43,052 nucleotides of DNA. Origin: Myxococcales bacterium (GTDB lineage Bacteria; Myxococcota_A; UBA796; GCA-2862545). The position numbers were made by a program, and so were the translations under genes. The notes below the pieces were generated by a model. The model had not been told where the DNA came from, did not search any database, and saw nothing but the letters and a program-made list of their open reading frames with translations. Shown here piece after piece: positions 30,434-39,900 of this stretch. The stretch spans positions 1-43,052 of the forward strand of contig JAHQVJ010000066.1 in the NCBI GenBank assembly GCA_019634415.1. The letters are read 5' to 3'. Positions within the stretch are counted from its first letter, which is position 1. Each line of letters starts with the position of its first letter.

Positions 30434-32819
30434 CCCACGGGCGGGCCTGCTGCGAACCCTCCTTCGCCGCACGGCCGTCGGGGCAGCGCTGACGGGCGCA
30501 GCCGGGACCGCGCTCGTGCTCGTCGTGTACGGGCTCAACCCGACCCTGCTGTCGTTGCCATGGCGCGTCTGTCAGGACCAGTCACTGGCTGCACTCGTCT
30601 ACATGGCGCGCGGCGGGCTGTACGTGGAGCCCGTGATTCGAGAGCTGCGATTCGACCCCGAGCTCGGTCGCACCACCTTCGGCGCCGCCACGGAGCGATG
30701 CCGCGCACCCAGGGCCGATCCGTTCGACTGCGGCATCATCGCCTGGCACGACGGACGCTTCGACGACGCGGTGACCGCCTTCGAGCAACACCGCGCGACG
30801 GCGGGGGACTCGGAGCAGGGGTTGCTGTGGCTCGGGTTGGCCACCATGCGCAGGGCGGAGCAGCACAACTGCCTCGACGCCATGCTCGGCGAGCATGCGG
30901 GTCACCAAGGTCACGACAGTCACCAGGGCATGTGCGCGCTGCCGCTGACGATCTTCCATCGCGACCGCGCCGACACGCTGCGCGCAGCGGAGGCCTTCGA
31001 GACGCTGGCGCGGGTGTACGGCCCCGACCCGCACTACCGCTGGCTCGCGAACTTCACGCACATGCCCGCCGACGGCTTTCCCCACGACGTCTCCCCCGAC
31101 GTGGTCCTCTCCCCCGACACCCCGTTCTTCGACGCCTTCTACGGCAAGCACGCCCAGCGCGTCCGTCAGATCTCCGATCTGGTGCTCGTGGATCGCGCGG
31201 CGGAGCTCGAGGTCGACTACGCACGATCTGCGGGTGGGCCCGATTCCGGGAAGGGCGTCGCCGTCGAGGACTTCAACGCAGACGGATGCCTCGACATCGT
31301 CACCGGGGGGTTCCACGACCGCATGTCCTACTTCCAGAGCGTCTGCGACCAGCCCGGCACCCTGGCCTTCGACGATCGTTCGGTTCCGTCTGGGCTGTCA
31401 GCGGTGCAGGGCACCCACATCCTGACGGCCGCAGACTACGACGATGATGGAGACATCGATCTGTTCGTGTCGCGTCCGTTCGGGAGCCCCCGCGGCGATG
31501 CGGTGCTGCTTCAGAACAACGGACACGCTGTGTTCACGGACGTCACAGCCGATGTTGGGCTGGATATGACGAGCGACGGCAGGTACCAGTTCGCGTGGGG
31601 ATCCGCGTGGGGAGACATCGACGCGGACGGTGACCTCGATCTGTTCGTCGCCAACTACCACTTCGGCTCCCCCTTCCACAAAGACAGCCGCCTACACATG
31701 CTCACGAGCCTGCGGGACAACGTGCCCTCCGCGCTGTACCGCAATGATGGCGGACGCTTCGTCGACATCACCGAGGCATCTGGGGTGGGCGCATTCACCA
31801 CGGGCCACAACCTTCACGGCGCGGCGTTTGGCGACTACGACCAAGATGGACAGGTCGATCTGGCCATCACTCGGATGTTCCTGCCAGGGGTGGTCATCCT
31901 CCACAACGAAGGCGAGGGGCGCTTTGCCGAGGCCCCGTTGGCGGATCGATCGACCTCGATGGGCTTCATGGCCGCGTTCGTCGACGTCGACCACGATGGG
32001 CAGCTCGATCTGTTCAACAGCGCCTACGGCACCTCCCTCGGCACCCTCTCCCAGGCCGTGTTCCAGGGGGATCAGGGCAACTTCGCAAACGGATCCAAGA
32101 TCTGGAAGCAAGGCCTAGATGGGTGGACGGTCGACGAGCAGTATTTCGGCACCGACGTTCCACTCACGGTGATGGGGGTCAACTTCGGCGACCTCGACCA
32201 CGACGGTCACCTGGACTGGTACCTGGGAACCGGAGGTGCGGAGCCCTGGTACGTGGTCCCGAACCTGATGTACCGAGGGAACGCGACCGACGGGCTCGAC
32301 GACATCTCGGCGTTCGGGGGCGTGGCGACCGTCCAGAAGGGCCACGGAATCATCTACGCCGACTTCGATCGCGACGGCGACCAAGACATCTACTCGAGCC
32401 TCGGTGGTGCATGGCCCGGGGATGCCTGGCCGAATCAGCTTTTCGTGAACGACAGTCCACCCGGGGGTCGCTGGGTGCGCATCGCCTTGCACGGCTGCGC
32501 GTCCAACCGCTTCGGGCTGAACAGCCTGATCGTGGTCCACGCCTCGCATGCAAACGGATCCGTGGGCATGCGCACCTACCACATGGACAACAAGACAGGG
32601 TTCGGCAGCGCCCCGTACCTGGCCGACATCGGTCTCGGAGATGCCGTTGGCGTCGCGACGGTCGAGGTGCGCTGGAGCGGCCCGGGCGCCCGACGCATTC
32701 GGTACGAGCTCGATCTCGACGCCGAGGTCGTGCTCGTGGAGTCGGGTGACATCGTGAGCGACCGGGCGGCGGCGGAAGCAGCGTGTGCAAACCAGCCCGC
32801 CCCGGGCCCACCCGAGTGA
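30414..32819 (+). CDS. CRTAC1-like FG-GAP/ASPIC protein with TPR-like N-terminus
   Basis: An 801-aa protein starting at ATG 30414 with AGGAG 7 nt upstream, overlapping the previous gene by 20 nt. A signal anchor lies at about 20-42 ('TAVGAALTGAAGTALVLVVY'). Residues about 100-230 are TPR-like and carry a 'NCLDAM ... MCALPLTIFH' Cys pair and 'YRWLANFTHMPADGFPHDV', seen in the TPR-containing CRTAC1 group. VCBS repeats (about 280-690) have loops such as 'DYDDDGDIDLFVS', 'DIDADGDLDLFVANYH', 'DFDRDGDQDIYSS'. The end is ASPIC/UnbV-like ('GVATVEVRWSGPGARRIRY'). A His-rich stretch HAGHQGHDSHQG may bind metal. Function unknown; probably works with the preceding protein. Confidence 0.82.
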   Translation: MHRTRNDPRAGLLRTLLRRTAVGAALTGAAGTALVLVVYGLNPTLLSLPWRVCQDQSLAALVYMARGGLYVEPVIRELRFDPELGRTTFGAATERCRAPRADPFDCGIIAWHDGRFDDAVTAFEQHRATAGDSEQGLLWLGLATMRRAEQHNCLDAMLGEHAGHQGHDSHQGMCALPLTIFHRDRADTLRAAEAFETLARVYGPDPHYRWLANFTHMPADGFPHDVSPDVVLSPDTPFFDAFYGKHAQRVRQISDLVLVDRAAELEVDYARSAGGPDSGKGVAVEDFNADGCLDIVTGGFHDRMSYFQSVCDQPGTLAFDDRSVPSGLSAVQGTHILTAADYDDDGDIDLFVSRPFGSPRGDAVLLQNNGHAVFTDVTADVGLDMTSDGRYQFAWGSAWGDIDADGDLDLFVANYHFGSPFHKDSRLHMLTSLRDNVPSALYRNDGGRFVDITEASGVGAFTTGHNLHGAAFGDYDQDGQVDLAITRMFLPGVVILHNEGEGRFAEAPLADRSTSMGFMAAFVDVDHDGQLDLFNSAYGTSLGTLSQAVFQGDQGNFANGSKIWKQGLDGWTVDEQYFGTDVPLTVMGVNFGDLDHDGHLDWYLGTGGAEPWYVVPNLMYRGNATDGLDDISAFGGVATVQKGHGIIYADFDRDGDQDIYSSLGGAWPGDAWPNQLFVNDSPPGGRWVRIALHGCASNRFGLNSLIVVHASHANGSVGMRTYHMDNKTGFGSAPYLADIGLGDAVGVATVEVRWSGPGARRIRYELDLDAEVVLVESGDIVSDRAAAEAACANQPAPGPPE

Positions 32820-32877
32820 GCCGACCTCGCCGATCAACCGGCGTTGGTTCGCCCCGTCGCACCCGGCGGCGACTCAC

Positions 32878-34275
32878 TCAGGGCACCGACGACAGCTCCG
32901 GCGACCACAGCAGCGACTCGCTGTGGCTATGGCCCAGGACCACGAGGCGATCCGTAGCGTCTGCCACGAACACGCGGTCGAGATCCACATAGTCGTCACC
33001 CGACGGCGTCCGCGGCGGGAACGGGATCTCGCCCAGCAGAGTGGGCCAGGTGAAGCTGAATGCGAAGAGCGCCCCTCGCTCTGCGGCGAACAACCGATCG
33101 TGTGCCTCCGAGCCGGCGAAGCCCATGTAGATGCCCTTCGGGAGCGGCAGCGTGGTCCGGTAGGTCATGTCCAGCAAGGGGTCGGAGCTCGCCTGCATCA
33201 CGTACCCGCTTCGGCTGTAGAGCTGACCGCCCCCGTTGCTCATCCACATGTCTTGGCTCCAGCCGATATCCCCGGTGGCGACCCAGTCGATGCCGAGCAC
33301 GCTCACGTCGAACCGATGCATCCTGGAGGCATCGTTGGCGTACATGACGGTCCCCGTGGGATCGATCACGACGGTGTGAGCGTCTTGGAAGAACCCCTGC
33401 TGCTCCACCGTGCCCTTGACCACGTTGACGACCACGATGTCGTCGTTGTCGAGCAGGATGGCCATCTCCCCGGCACTCGCCACCACGTCCTCGATCCGGT
33501 CGTACTCCGAGAAGCGCCACGCAGGGTAGGCCTTCCGGGCGTCCAGATCCATCCAGAGCACGCGGCTGTCGTGCTGGCTCGCCGCGACGGCGGTTCGGCC
33601 GTTGGGCGCCACGGACACGTAGTCCACGGGCACAGGCAGCGAGATCTCGGTGGTGGAACCGTCCAGGACGTCGATCAGGTAGGCCGAGCTTCCAGAGGTG
33701 TCGCTCGACACGGCCAGCAGACGCTCGTTCACGCGATCGAAGTCCACGTCCCGCGCCTCGAAGCCCAGCGGAATCCAGGCTCCGCACGCCCCCCCGTCGT
33801 CGATCCCGGAGGCGCAGTCGTTGTCGACGCCGTCGCACAGCTCGGGGGCTCCGGGAAAGGTCGTGGCCACCAGGTCGTTGCAGTCGTCGGCAATCAGCGA
33901 GAACCCCTCGAGCGCAACACACGACAGCGCGGCCGCCTCGCGGCCCGAGAACCCATCGCCATCGACGTCGGCGTAGTACAGCTGCTCCGCCCCCACCGCA
34001 GGATCGGTGTCGTCGCAGTCGTCGATCAGCGAGAAGCTCACCCAGCCCGGACCTGGCTCACAGCCCGAGACCGCACTGCTCGTCACTCCGACACCGTCGC
34101 CGTCGTCGTCCTTCAGCCAGACCGAGGGCCCGCGGACGGCCGGATCGCCGTCGTCACAGTCGACGTCTGCGGCGAACCCGTCACCGTCGGCATCCACCAC
34201 CGTCGAGGGAGCAGCGGGCACGGTGCCCACGCACCCCACGACGCTCCACACTGCCAGTCTCCAGAGCGACCTCAT
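32878..34275 (-). CDS. MopE-repeat propeller lipoprotein A, cassette copy 1
   Basis: A 465-aa lipoprotein (lipobox VVGC). The N-terminal 170 residues are Asp-rich metal-binding repeats of the MopE type: 'VVDADGDGFAADVDCDDGDP', 'YYADVDGDGFSG', and 'PELCDGVDNDCASGIDDG'. The remaining 290 residues form a repeat-rich beta structure like a YVTN/NHL propeller ('DYVSVAPNGRTAVAASQHDS', 'HTVVIDPTGTVMYANDASRM'). Its homologue in copy 2 (37070) is the same length with the same start 'MR-LW' and end 'LLW-S--LSSVP'. It is last in its cassette, coupled by ATGA to gene B. Probably binds calcium or another metal at the surface; role unknown. Confidence 0.82.
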   Translation of the reverse strand: MRSLWRLAVWSVVGCVGTVPAAPSTVVDADGDGFAADVDCDDGDPAVRGPSVWLKDDDGDGVGVTSSAVSGCEPGPGWVSFSLIDDCDDTDPAVGAEQLYYADVDGDGFSGREAAALSCVALEGFSLIADDCNDLVATTFPGAPELCDGVDNDCASGIDDGGACGAWIPLGFEARDVDFDRVNERLLAVSSDTSGSSAYLIDVLDGSTTEISLPVPVDYVSVAPNGRTAVAASQHDSRVLWMDLDARKAYPAWRFSEYDRIEDVVASAGEMAILLDNDDIVVVNVVKGTVEQQGFFQDAHTVVIDPTGTVMYANDASRMHRFDVSVLGIDWVATGDIGWSQDMWMSNGGGQLYSRSGYVMQASSDPLLDMTYRTTLPLPKGIYMGFAGSEAHDRLFAAERGALFAFSFTWPTLLGEIPFPPRTPSGDDYVDLDRVFVADATDRLVVLGHSHSESLLWSPELSSVP

Positions 34276-35702
34276 GGCAGATCCTTCATCGGAATCGTGA
34301 GCGTAGCCCAGCTCGGCTGATCCGGGCCGGGCTCCGGCAGCTCGGCCACGACGTGCACACCATCGCCCGCAGCCGACACGAACACCCAGGCCCCCTCGAG
34401 CGCCAGCCCGCCTGCAGTGGTCGGCAGCTCGTGGGTGCCCAGCGCGGTGTAGTCGTCGGCATCGTAGACCGCCAGCTCCCCTCTGGTGGCCACGTGCACC
34501 CCCACTGCTCGCTCGGTCGACACGGCGAGCCACTGCAGCTCCTCCCGCCCCTGAAGCTCACCTCGCAACGTGCGGTCCGCCTCGTCGTCGGACGCCCAGT
34601 AGACCTCGGCGTCGTGGGTGAACAAGGCGGTTCCGTCGGGGTGGAACCATACGTTGCCCTTCCAGAAGGGCCACTTCCACTCGTCGGGAGTCCACACATA
34701 GGCGAGCCCCTTCTCCACGAGATCGAAGCGCAGCAGCTCCGGCCGGCTGATGTTCCAAGTGGCGCCGTAGATCTTCCGACCCGAGGGATGCAGATCCACC
34801 GTGCCATCGTGAATGTCGCCCAAGCTCTCGACGAGGGCGCCCGTGGCGAGATCCACGGACATGTGAGGATCATTGAAGTGTTTGGCGAAGACGAAGGCCC
34901 GACCGTCGCCGCCGTGAACGATCTCGCCACCGCGCACCCCCGTGGGCCACGTGGCGAGCACCGTGCCGCCCTGCACGTCCACCTCGCTCGCCCAGCCGTT
35001 GTGCCCCACGACGGCCGTGCCACCGTTCGGGGACACCGAGACGGCATCGGGAGTCACCGGAAGGTCGATCTGGACGTCCTCACCGGTCCGCAGGTCTCGG
35101 ACCACGAGGGCCTGCCGCTCAGCGGAGCTGATCACCAGCAGATCGTTCACGTCGTCGTGATCGATGTCGGCGATGGAAGCGTCCAGGCCCGTCCAGGGTG
35201 ACAGGTCGCAGATCTGTTCGCCGTCGACCTCGCCGTCGCAGTCGTTGTCGACCCCGTCGCACACATCGGGCTGCTCTGGGTTCACATCCTCGTCGAGGTC
35301 GTCACAGTCCCCTGCCTCGACACGACCCTCCCAGTTCGGACAACCCCACACCTCGTGGTCGGGATCACCGAAGCCATCCCAGTCGGCGTCCAGGAACAAC
35401 CACGAAGGTCCGTGCACGGCGGGGTCGGTGTCGTTGCAGTCCCTGGGATGCGGGACCTCGGACGCCGTCGGAGTGGGAGGCACACAGCTCGTGGTCCACA
35501 CGAACGGCACCACGAAGCCATCGCCGTCGTCGTCGGGGAACCACTGACGCCGGGCCCCCACGGCGGAGTCGAGATCGTCGCAGTCGACGGACGCCTCGAT
35601 GCCGTCTCCGTCGATATCGACCCACCCCTCCGCCGGTGCGATGCTGCTCCCACACCCAGCGCTCCCCAGCATCACCGCGAACAAGACGGCTCCCGTCCTC
35701 AT
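34272..35702 (-). CDS. MopE-repeat propeller lipoprotein B, cassette copy 1
   Basis: A 476-aa lipoprotein (lipobox SAGC). Asp-rich MopE-type repeats cover about residues 25-170 ('WVDIDGDGIEASVDCDDLDS', 'FPDDDGDGFVVPF', 'RDCNDTDPAVHG', 'DVCDGVDNDCDGEVDGEQIC'). A beta-propeller-like part follows, opening with 'IADIDHDDVNDLLVISSAER' and containing 'SVSPNGGTAVVGHNG'. The propeller shares motifs with gene A, so A and B are themselves old paralogues. Coupled by ATGA overlaps at both ends within the L-B-A cassette. Its partner in copy 2 is at 38467. Confidence 0.82.
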   Translation of the reverse strand: MRTGAVLFAVMLGSAGCGSSIAPAEGWVDIDGDGIEASVDCDDLDSAVGARRQWFPDDDGDGFVVPFVWTTSCVPPTPTASEVPHPRDCNDTDPAVHGPSWLFLDADWDGFGDPDHEVWGCPNWEGRVEAGDCDDLDEDVNPEQPDVCDGVDNDCDGEVDGEQICDLSPWTGLDASIADIDHDDVNDLLVISSAERQALVVRDLRTGEDVQIDLPVTPDAVSVSPNGGTAVVGHNGWASEVDVQGGTVLATWPTGVRGGEIVHGGDGRAFVFAKHFNDPHMSVDLATGALVESLGDIHDGTVDLHPSGRKIYGATWNISRPELLRFDLVEKGLAYVWTPDEWKWPFWKGNVWFHPDGTALFTHDAEVYWASDDEADRTLRGELQGREELQWLAVSTERAVGVHVATRGELAVYDADDYTALGTHELPTTAGGLALEGAWVFVSAAGDGVHVVAELPEPGPDQPSWATLTIPMKDLP

Positions 35703-36994
35703 GGCGCGTACTCCTCGGTGGTTGCAGAGGGGTCGTCGTCGGTGAGCCAGATGCCGTCCTCGCCGGGCTCGGCGACCGTTCGGCACGACCTGCGCCGCCC
35801 CTCCTGGAGCTCGCACTCGAAGTACCAGTACACACCCTCGTCGGACTCGGGGTCGGGCCAGCGTCCGTCCACTGGACGCCGCCGGATGGAGCGCAGGGCG
35901 CGTCCGGAGTCGTCGTTGACCTGCTCGATCCACAGCTGCGGGAAGCCGTCCTCGTCCTCGTCGAAGAAGTCCGAGAACCGCCCTTCTTCGTCGAACGCCG
36001 CCCAGCGGAGCGTCTCCAGCAAGTCGTCTTCGGTGCCCACGGCCCCGTCCGGCCCCGGAAAGACGAGCTGTCCTTCTCGGAACCGTCCGACCGCGTCGCG
36101 CTGCACCTCCCAGCCGTAGAAGACGACCTCGTCGCTTCCATGAAAGCGCACCTCCACGAGGCCGAGGTCCTGACCCAGCGCGCCGGTGAGATACCGCACG
36201 CCACTGTCGATCCGATCGTCGCGGGTTCCCAGCAGGCCGTCCTTCCCCATGTTCCCGTTCCAGGTGGCCACCAGGAAGCCCTGCTCGTCGAACTCCGAGA
36301 ACTGCACCATCTCCGGCTGGTCGTCGTCGGTATCCAGCTGCTCGTCGGGACCCGCATCCACCAGGACGACCGTGGACACGATCTCCCGCTCGTTGTAGGT
36401 GAACTCGGTGGCACGGACCTCGCCGAACTCCTCGACGACCTGCCTGACGATCGAGAAGCCGTCGTACTCGTTGGTCAGCAGATAGCGTACGTCGTCTTCC
36501 GTGGCGGGCAGCCCGTCCTTGCCCACACCCTCCAGGAACTGCGTGCACTGGTGCTGCCGGCCGTCTGGCAGCAGGTCGCAGCGATAGCCGCCGCCACTGG
36601 GGATGCCCTCCTGCCAGGCAAAGACGGCGTGTGGGACCTCGAACGCCGCGCGAAACTGGGTGTGTATGGCTGGAATGTCGGCTCCAGAGAGCGTGCGCAG
36701 CCCATGCACCCAGACGTCCTGCAGCGCGCCATCGGGCATGACGGCGAGGGGCGTGACGACGAGGTCACGACCGCTCACGTCGATGCGCGCAGGCAGGCGC
36801 CCGTTGGAGCCAGAGTAGTTCCACTGGACGAACGCGTCGGTCGCATCGAACGCACCGCTGAGTCGAAACGCCACCTCGGAGGTCAGCGCAACGTCGGTCG
36901 TGCCTGGCTCGGGTGAGACGCGCGTGACGCGCGCCCCTTCGGTGCACCCCACGAGCACGGCTATCCCTAAAGGTCCCGCGAGAACTCGAAACAT
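35699..36994 (-). CDS. Ig-like (Big_5) lipoprotein L, cassette copy 1
   Basis: A 431-aa lipoprotein, first gene of the cassette, with lipobox LVGC and GGAG 5 nt before ATG 36994. The N-terminal domain matches the SbsA/Big_5 Ig-like type ('VSPEPGTTDVALTSEVAFRL', later 'GLRTLSGADIPAIHTQF'). The rest is a series of beta segments marked by a recurring acidic turn of form G-x-D/E-G/E-x-x-x-T-x-D-D ('VGKDGLPATEDD', 'AGPDEQLDTDDD', 'MGKDGLLGTRDD', 'PGPDGAVGTEDD', 'PGEDGIWLTDDD'), likely Ca-binding loops. Homologue of the gene at 39897. Function unknown. Confidence 0.8.
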   Translation of the reverse strand: MFRVLAGPLGIAVLVGCTEGARVTRVSPEPGTTDVALTSEVAFRLSGAFDATDAFVQWNYSGSNGRLPARIDVSGRDLVVTPLAVMPDGALQDVWVHGLRTLSGADIPAIHTQFRAAFEVPHAVFAWQEGIPSGGGYRCDLLPDGRQHQCTQFLEGVGKDGLPATEDDVRYLLTNEYDGFSIVRQVVEEFGEVRATEFTYNEREIVSTVVLVDAGPDEQLDTDDDQPEMVQFSEFDEQGFLVATWNGNMGKDGLLGTRDDRIDSGVRYLTGALGQDLGLVEVRFHGSDEVVFYGWEVQRDAVGRFREGQLVFPGPDGAVGTEDDLLETLRWAAFDEEGRFSDFFDEDEDGFPQLWIEQVNDDSGRALRSIRRRPVDGRWPDPESDEGVYWYFECELQEGRRRSCRTVAEPGEDGIWLTDDDPSATTEEYAP

Positions 36995-37013
36995 CCAATC
37001 TCCAACGATGGCC

Positions 37014-37042
37014 ATGCTACTGGCTGCACGCACAGCCAGCAA
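37014..37042 (-). promoter_or_regulatory. Conserved sigma-70-like promoter of cassette copy 1
   Basis: On the minus strand, TTGCTG (37037-37042) and TAGCAT (37014-37019) are separated by 17 bp, followed by a leader of about 13 nt that ends in CGTTGGAGATT before the start codon. The upstream region of copy 2 aligns with it over about 70 bp and preserves both hexamers and the spacing, which supports the call. Confidence 0.6.
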
Positions 37043-37069
37043 GCTGGTGCAAAGAGGACTCTCATGGAG

Positions 37070-38470
37070 TCATGGCACCGACGACAAATCCCGCGACCAC
37101 AGCAGCGTGTCGTCACCCGCGGTGCCCAGCACCACGAGGCGCTCTGCTGCATCGGCGACGAACACCTGCCGCGGAATCACTCGGCCCTTGCCCGAGGGCG
37201 TCTGTTCCGGAAACAACACCTCCCCCAGTGGTGCCGTCCAGTCGAAGCCGAAGGCGTGCAGCCCGCTCCCCCCCAGCGTGAACACCCGGTCGTGTTCCTC
37301 CGAGCCAACGATTCCGCTGATGACGGCCGCCATGTTCGGGCGCGGCAGCGTGGTGAGGTAGGTCATGTCCAGCTTCGGATCGGCGTTCACGGACAGGGCC
37401 CTTCCGTCCGAGTCGTAGAGGTGACCTCCTCCGTTGCTCATCCACACGTCTTGGACCAACCCGATCCCGTAGTTGGACACCCAGTGGATTCCGGAATCGT
37501 CGACCTCGAACCGATGGAGCCCAGTGCCCAGGCCATACAAGATGCTGCCCGTGGGATCCGTCACGAACGAGCCCACATGCTGGGGGAACCCTTGCTGCAC
37601 CACCGTTCCCTCGACCGCATCGACGACCAGGATGCCCCGCTGATCGAGCACAACGGCCTGCTGCCCCCCGATCGCGTGCACGTCCTCGATCCTGCTGATC
37701 TCCGAGAACTGCGACGCGGGGTAGGCCTCGAGGGCGTCGAGGTCGATCCAGACCACCTGGCCGTCTGCCGCATTCGCAACAATCGCTGATCCGCCGTCGG
37801 GCGCAACGGACACGAAGTCCATGGGCGTGAGCAGCGAGATCTCCGTGGTGGATCCATCCACCACGGAGACGAGGGTGGCGCTGCTGCCCGAGGCCTCGTC
37901 GAGCACTGCCAGCAGGCGTTCGTTCACGCGATCGAGGTCCACGTCCCGCACGTCGAAGCCCAACGAGATCCAGGCCCCGCACGCCTCCCCCTGGTCGATC
38001 CCGAAGGCGCAGTCGTTGTCGACGCCGTCGCACAGCTCGGGCGCTCCCGGGAAGGTGGTGGCCACCTCGTCGTCACAGTCGTCGGCCGCGGTGGTGAAGC
38101 CATCCAACGGCACGCACGACAGGGTGGCCACCTCCGAGCCCGAGAACCCGTCGCCGTCGAGGTCGGCGTAGTACACCTGCGGTACCCCCACCGCCGGATC
38201 GGTGTCGTCGCAGTCGTCGAGCTCTGCGTAGCTCACCCAGCCTGGACCTGGCTGGCAGCCCGACACGGCGCTGTTGGCGGCCCCAGCGCCGTCGCCATCG
38301 TCGTCCCTCGACCAGATCGACGGCCCGCGGATGCCGGGGTCGCTGTCATCGCAGTCGACATCCGACGCAAATCCATCACCATCGGCATCCACCACAGTTG
38401 CTGGGGCGCCAGGCACGGTGCCGGCGCACCCCGCCGCGATGCAGAGCCCTACTCCCCACAGGGTTCTCAT
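37070..38470 (-). CDS. MopE-repeat propeller lipoprotein A, cassette copy 2
   Basis: A 466-aa lipoprotein (lipobox AAGC), paralogue of the gene at 32878. It has the same order: MopE repeats ('VVDADGDGFASDVDCDDSDP', 'YYADLDGDGFSG', 'ELCDGVDNDCAFGIDQG') then propeller ('DFVSVAPDGGSAIVANAADG', 'SFVTDPTGSILYGLGTG'). Sequence differences are spread over the whole length, so the duplication is not recent. Its stop is 75 nt before the start of copy 1 gene L, and that short gap contains the copy 1 promoter with no visible terminator, so read-through between cassettes is likely. Confidence 0.82.
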   Translation of the reverse strand: MRTLWGVGLCIAAGCAGTVPGAPATVVDADGDGFASDVDCDDSDPGIRGPSIWSRDDDGDGAGAANSAVSGCQPGPGWVSYAELDDCDDTDPAVGVPQVYYADLDGDGFSGSEVATLSCVPLDGFTTAADDCDDEVATTFPGAPELCDGVDNDCAFGIDQGEACGAWISLGFDVRDVDLDRVNERLLAVLDEASGSSATLVSVVDGSTTEISLLTPMDFVSVAPDGGSAIVANAADGQVVWIDLDALEAYPASQFSEISRIEDVHAIGGQQAVVLDQRGILVVDAVEGTVVQQGFPQHVGSFVTDPTGSILYGLGTGLHRFEVDDSGIHWVSNYGIGLVQDVWMSNGGGHLYDSDGRALSVNADPKLDMTYLTTLPRPNMAAVISGIVGSEEHDRVFTLGGSGLHAFGFDWTAPLGEVLFPEQTPSGKGRVIPRQVFVADAAERLVVLGTAGDDTLLWSRDLSSVP

Positions 38471-39900
38471 GGCAGCTCCTTCATCGGAATCGTGACCGTG
38501 GCCAGATCCGAGAACGCCGGGCCGGCATCGGACAGCTCGGCCACGACGTGCACCGCATCGCCCGCCGGAGACACGAACACCCAGGCACCGTCGAGCACGA
38601 GCCCACCGGCCGTGATCGGAAGGTCGTCGGTTCCCAGGACGGTGTAGTCATCGACATCGTAGACCGTCAGCATCTGCCTGGACTCGGTGTGCAGCCCCAC
38701 CGCTCGCTCGGTCGACGCGGCGAGCCACTGCAGCTCTTGCCCCCCCTCCAGCTCGCCCCGCCACGTTCGGTCCGTCTCGTCGTCCGACGCCCAGTAGACC
38801 TGGGCGTCGTGAGTGAATAGCGCCGATCCGTCAGGATGGAACCACACATTGCCCTTCCCAGCAGGCCAGGACCACGCATCCTCGATCTCCACGTAGGTGA
38901 GCCCCTCCTCGACGAGATCGAAGCGCAGCACCTCCTGCAGGCCGCTGCCCCGGGTGACGCCATAGATCTTCTGCCGTGAGGGATGCAGAGCCACGGTGTC
39001 GTCGCGGAACCTCACGAGGCTCGCGACCTCCGCCGTGCCCGTGGTGAGATCCACGGACAGGATGGGATGGTTCAAGTACCTAGTGAAGACGAAGGCCCGA
39101 CCGTCACCATGCACGACCTCGCCACCGGGCACCCCAGTGGGCCACGTGTTCGACACGGTTCCAGTCAGCAGATCCACCTCGCTCACCCAGCCATCGTGCC
39201 CCACCACGGCCGACCCGCCCTGCGGGGACACCGAGACGGCATCGGGAATCAGCGGAAGGTCGATTCGCACGTCTGCAGCGGTCTGCAGGTCTCTGATCAC
39301 GAGGGCCTGCTCCTCGGCGGAGCTGATCACCAGCAGGTCGTTCACGTCGTCGTGGTCGATGTCGGTGATGGGTACGGCCAGTGGCGTCCAAGGCGACAGG
39401 TCGCAGATCTGGTCGTCGTCGACGACGTCGTTGCAGTCGTTGTCGATTCCGTCGCACACCTCGATCTGCAGGGGATTCACGTCCTCGTCGAGGTCGTCAC
39501 AATCCCCTGCCTCCGTTCGTCCATCCCAGTCTGGACACCCCCACACCTTCTGCTCGGGATCTCCGAAGCCGTCCCAATCGGCGTCTCGGAAGAGCCAGGA
39601 GGGCCCATGCACGGTGGGATCGGTGTCGTTGCAGTCCCTGGGGTGAGGGACGTCGGAGGCGGTCTTGGTGGGAGGCACACAGCTGTGGACCGAGACGAAG
39701 GGCACCACGAAGCCGTCACCGTCGTTGTCGGGGAACCACCGGCGCCATGCGCCCACGGCGGCATCCGAGTCGTTGCAGTCCGAGGCGGCCTCGATACCGT
39801 CGCCGTCGGCGTCGACCCAAACCCCTTCATCCGGCGCGATGCTGCTCCGACATCCAGCGAGCCCGAGCAACACCAGGGACGCAACGGATCCGAACCTCAT
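38467..39900 (-). CDS. MopE-repeat propeller lipoprotein B, cassette copy 2
   Basis: A 477-aa lipoprotein (lipobox LAGC), paralogue of the gene at 34272. MopE-type repeats ('WVDADGDGIEAASDCNDSDA', 'FPDNDGDGFVVPF', 'RDCNDTDPTVHGPSWLF', 'EVCDGIDNDCNDVVDDDQIC') precede a propeller beginning 'ITDIDHDDVNDLLVISSAEE'. In the last MopE unit CDGIDNDCNDVVDDD replaces the usual CDGVDNDCDGEVDGE, a small change in the metal site. ATGA overlaps join it to L and A. Confidence 0.82.
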   Translation of the reverse strand: MRFGSVASLVLLGLAGCRSSIAPDEGVWVDADGDGIEAASDCNDSDAAVGAWRRWFPDNDGDGFVVPFVSVHSCVPPTKTASDVPHPRDCNDTDPTVHGPSWLFRDADWDGFGDPEQKVWGCPDWDGRTEAGDCDDLDEDVNPLQIEVCDGIDNDCNDVVDDDQICDLSPWTPLAVPITDIDHDDVNDLLVISSAEEQALVIRDLQTAADVRIDLPLIPDAVSVSPQGGSAVVGHDGWVSEVDLLTGTVSNTWPTGVPGGEVVHGDGRAFVFTRYLNHPILSVDLTTGTAEVASLVRFRDDTVALHPSRQKIYGVTRGSGLQEVLRFDLVEEGLTYVEIEDAWSWPAGKGNVWFHPDGSALFTHDAQVYWASDDETDRTWRGELEGGQELQWLAASTERAVGLHTESRQMLTVYDVDDYTVLGTDDLPITAGGLVLDGAWVFVSPAGDAVHVVAELSDAGPAFSDLATVTIPMKELP

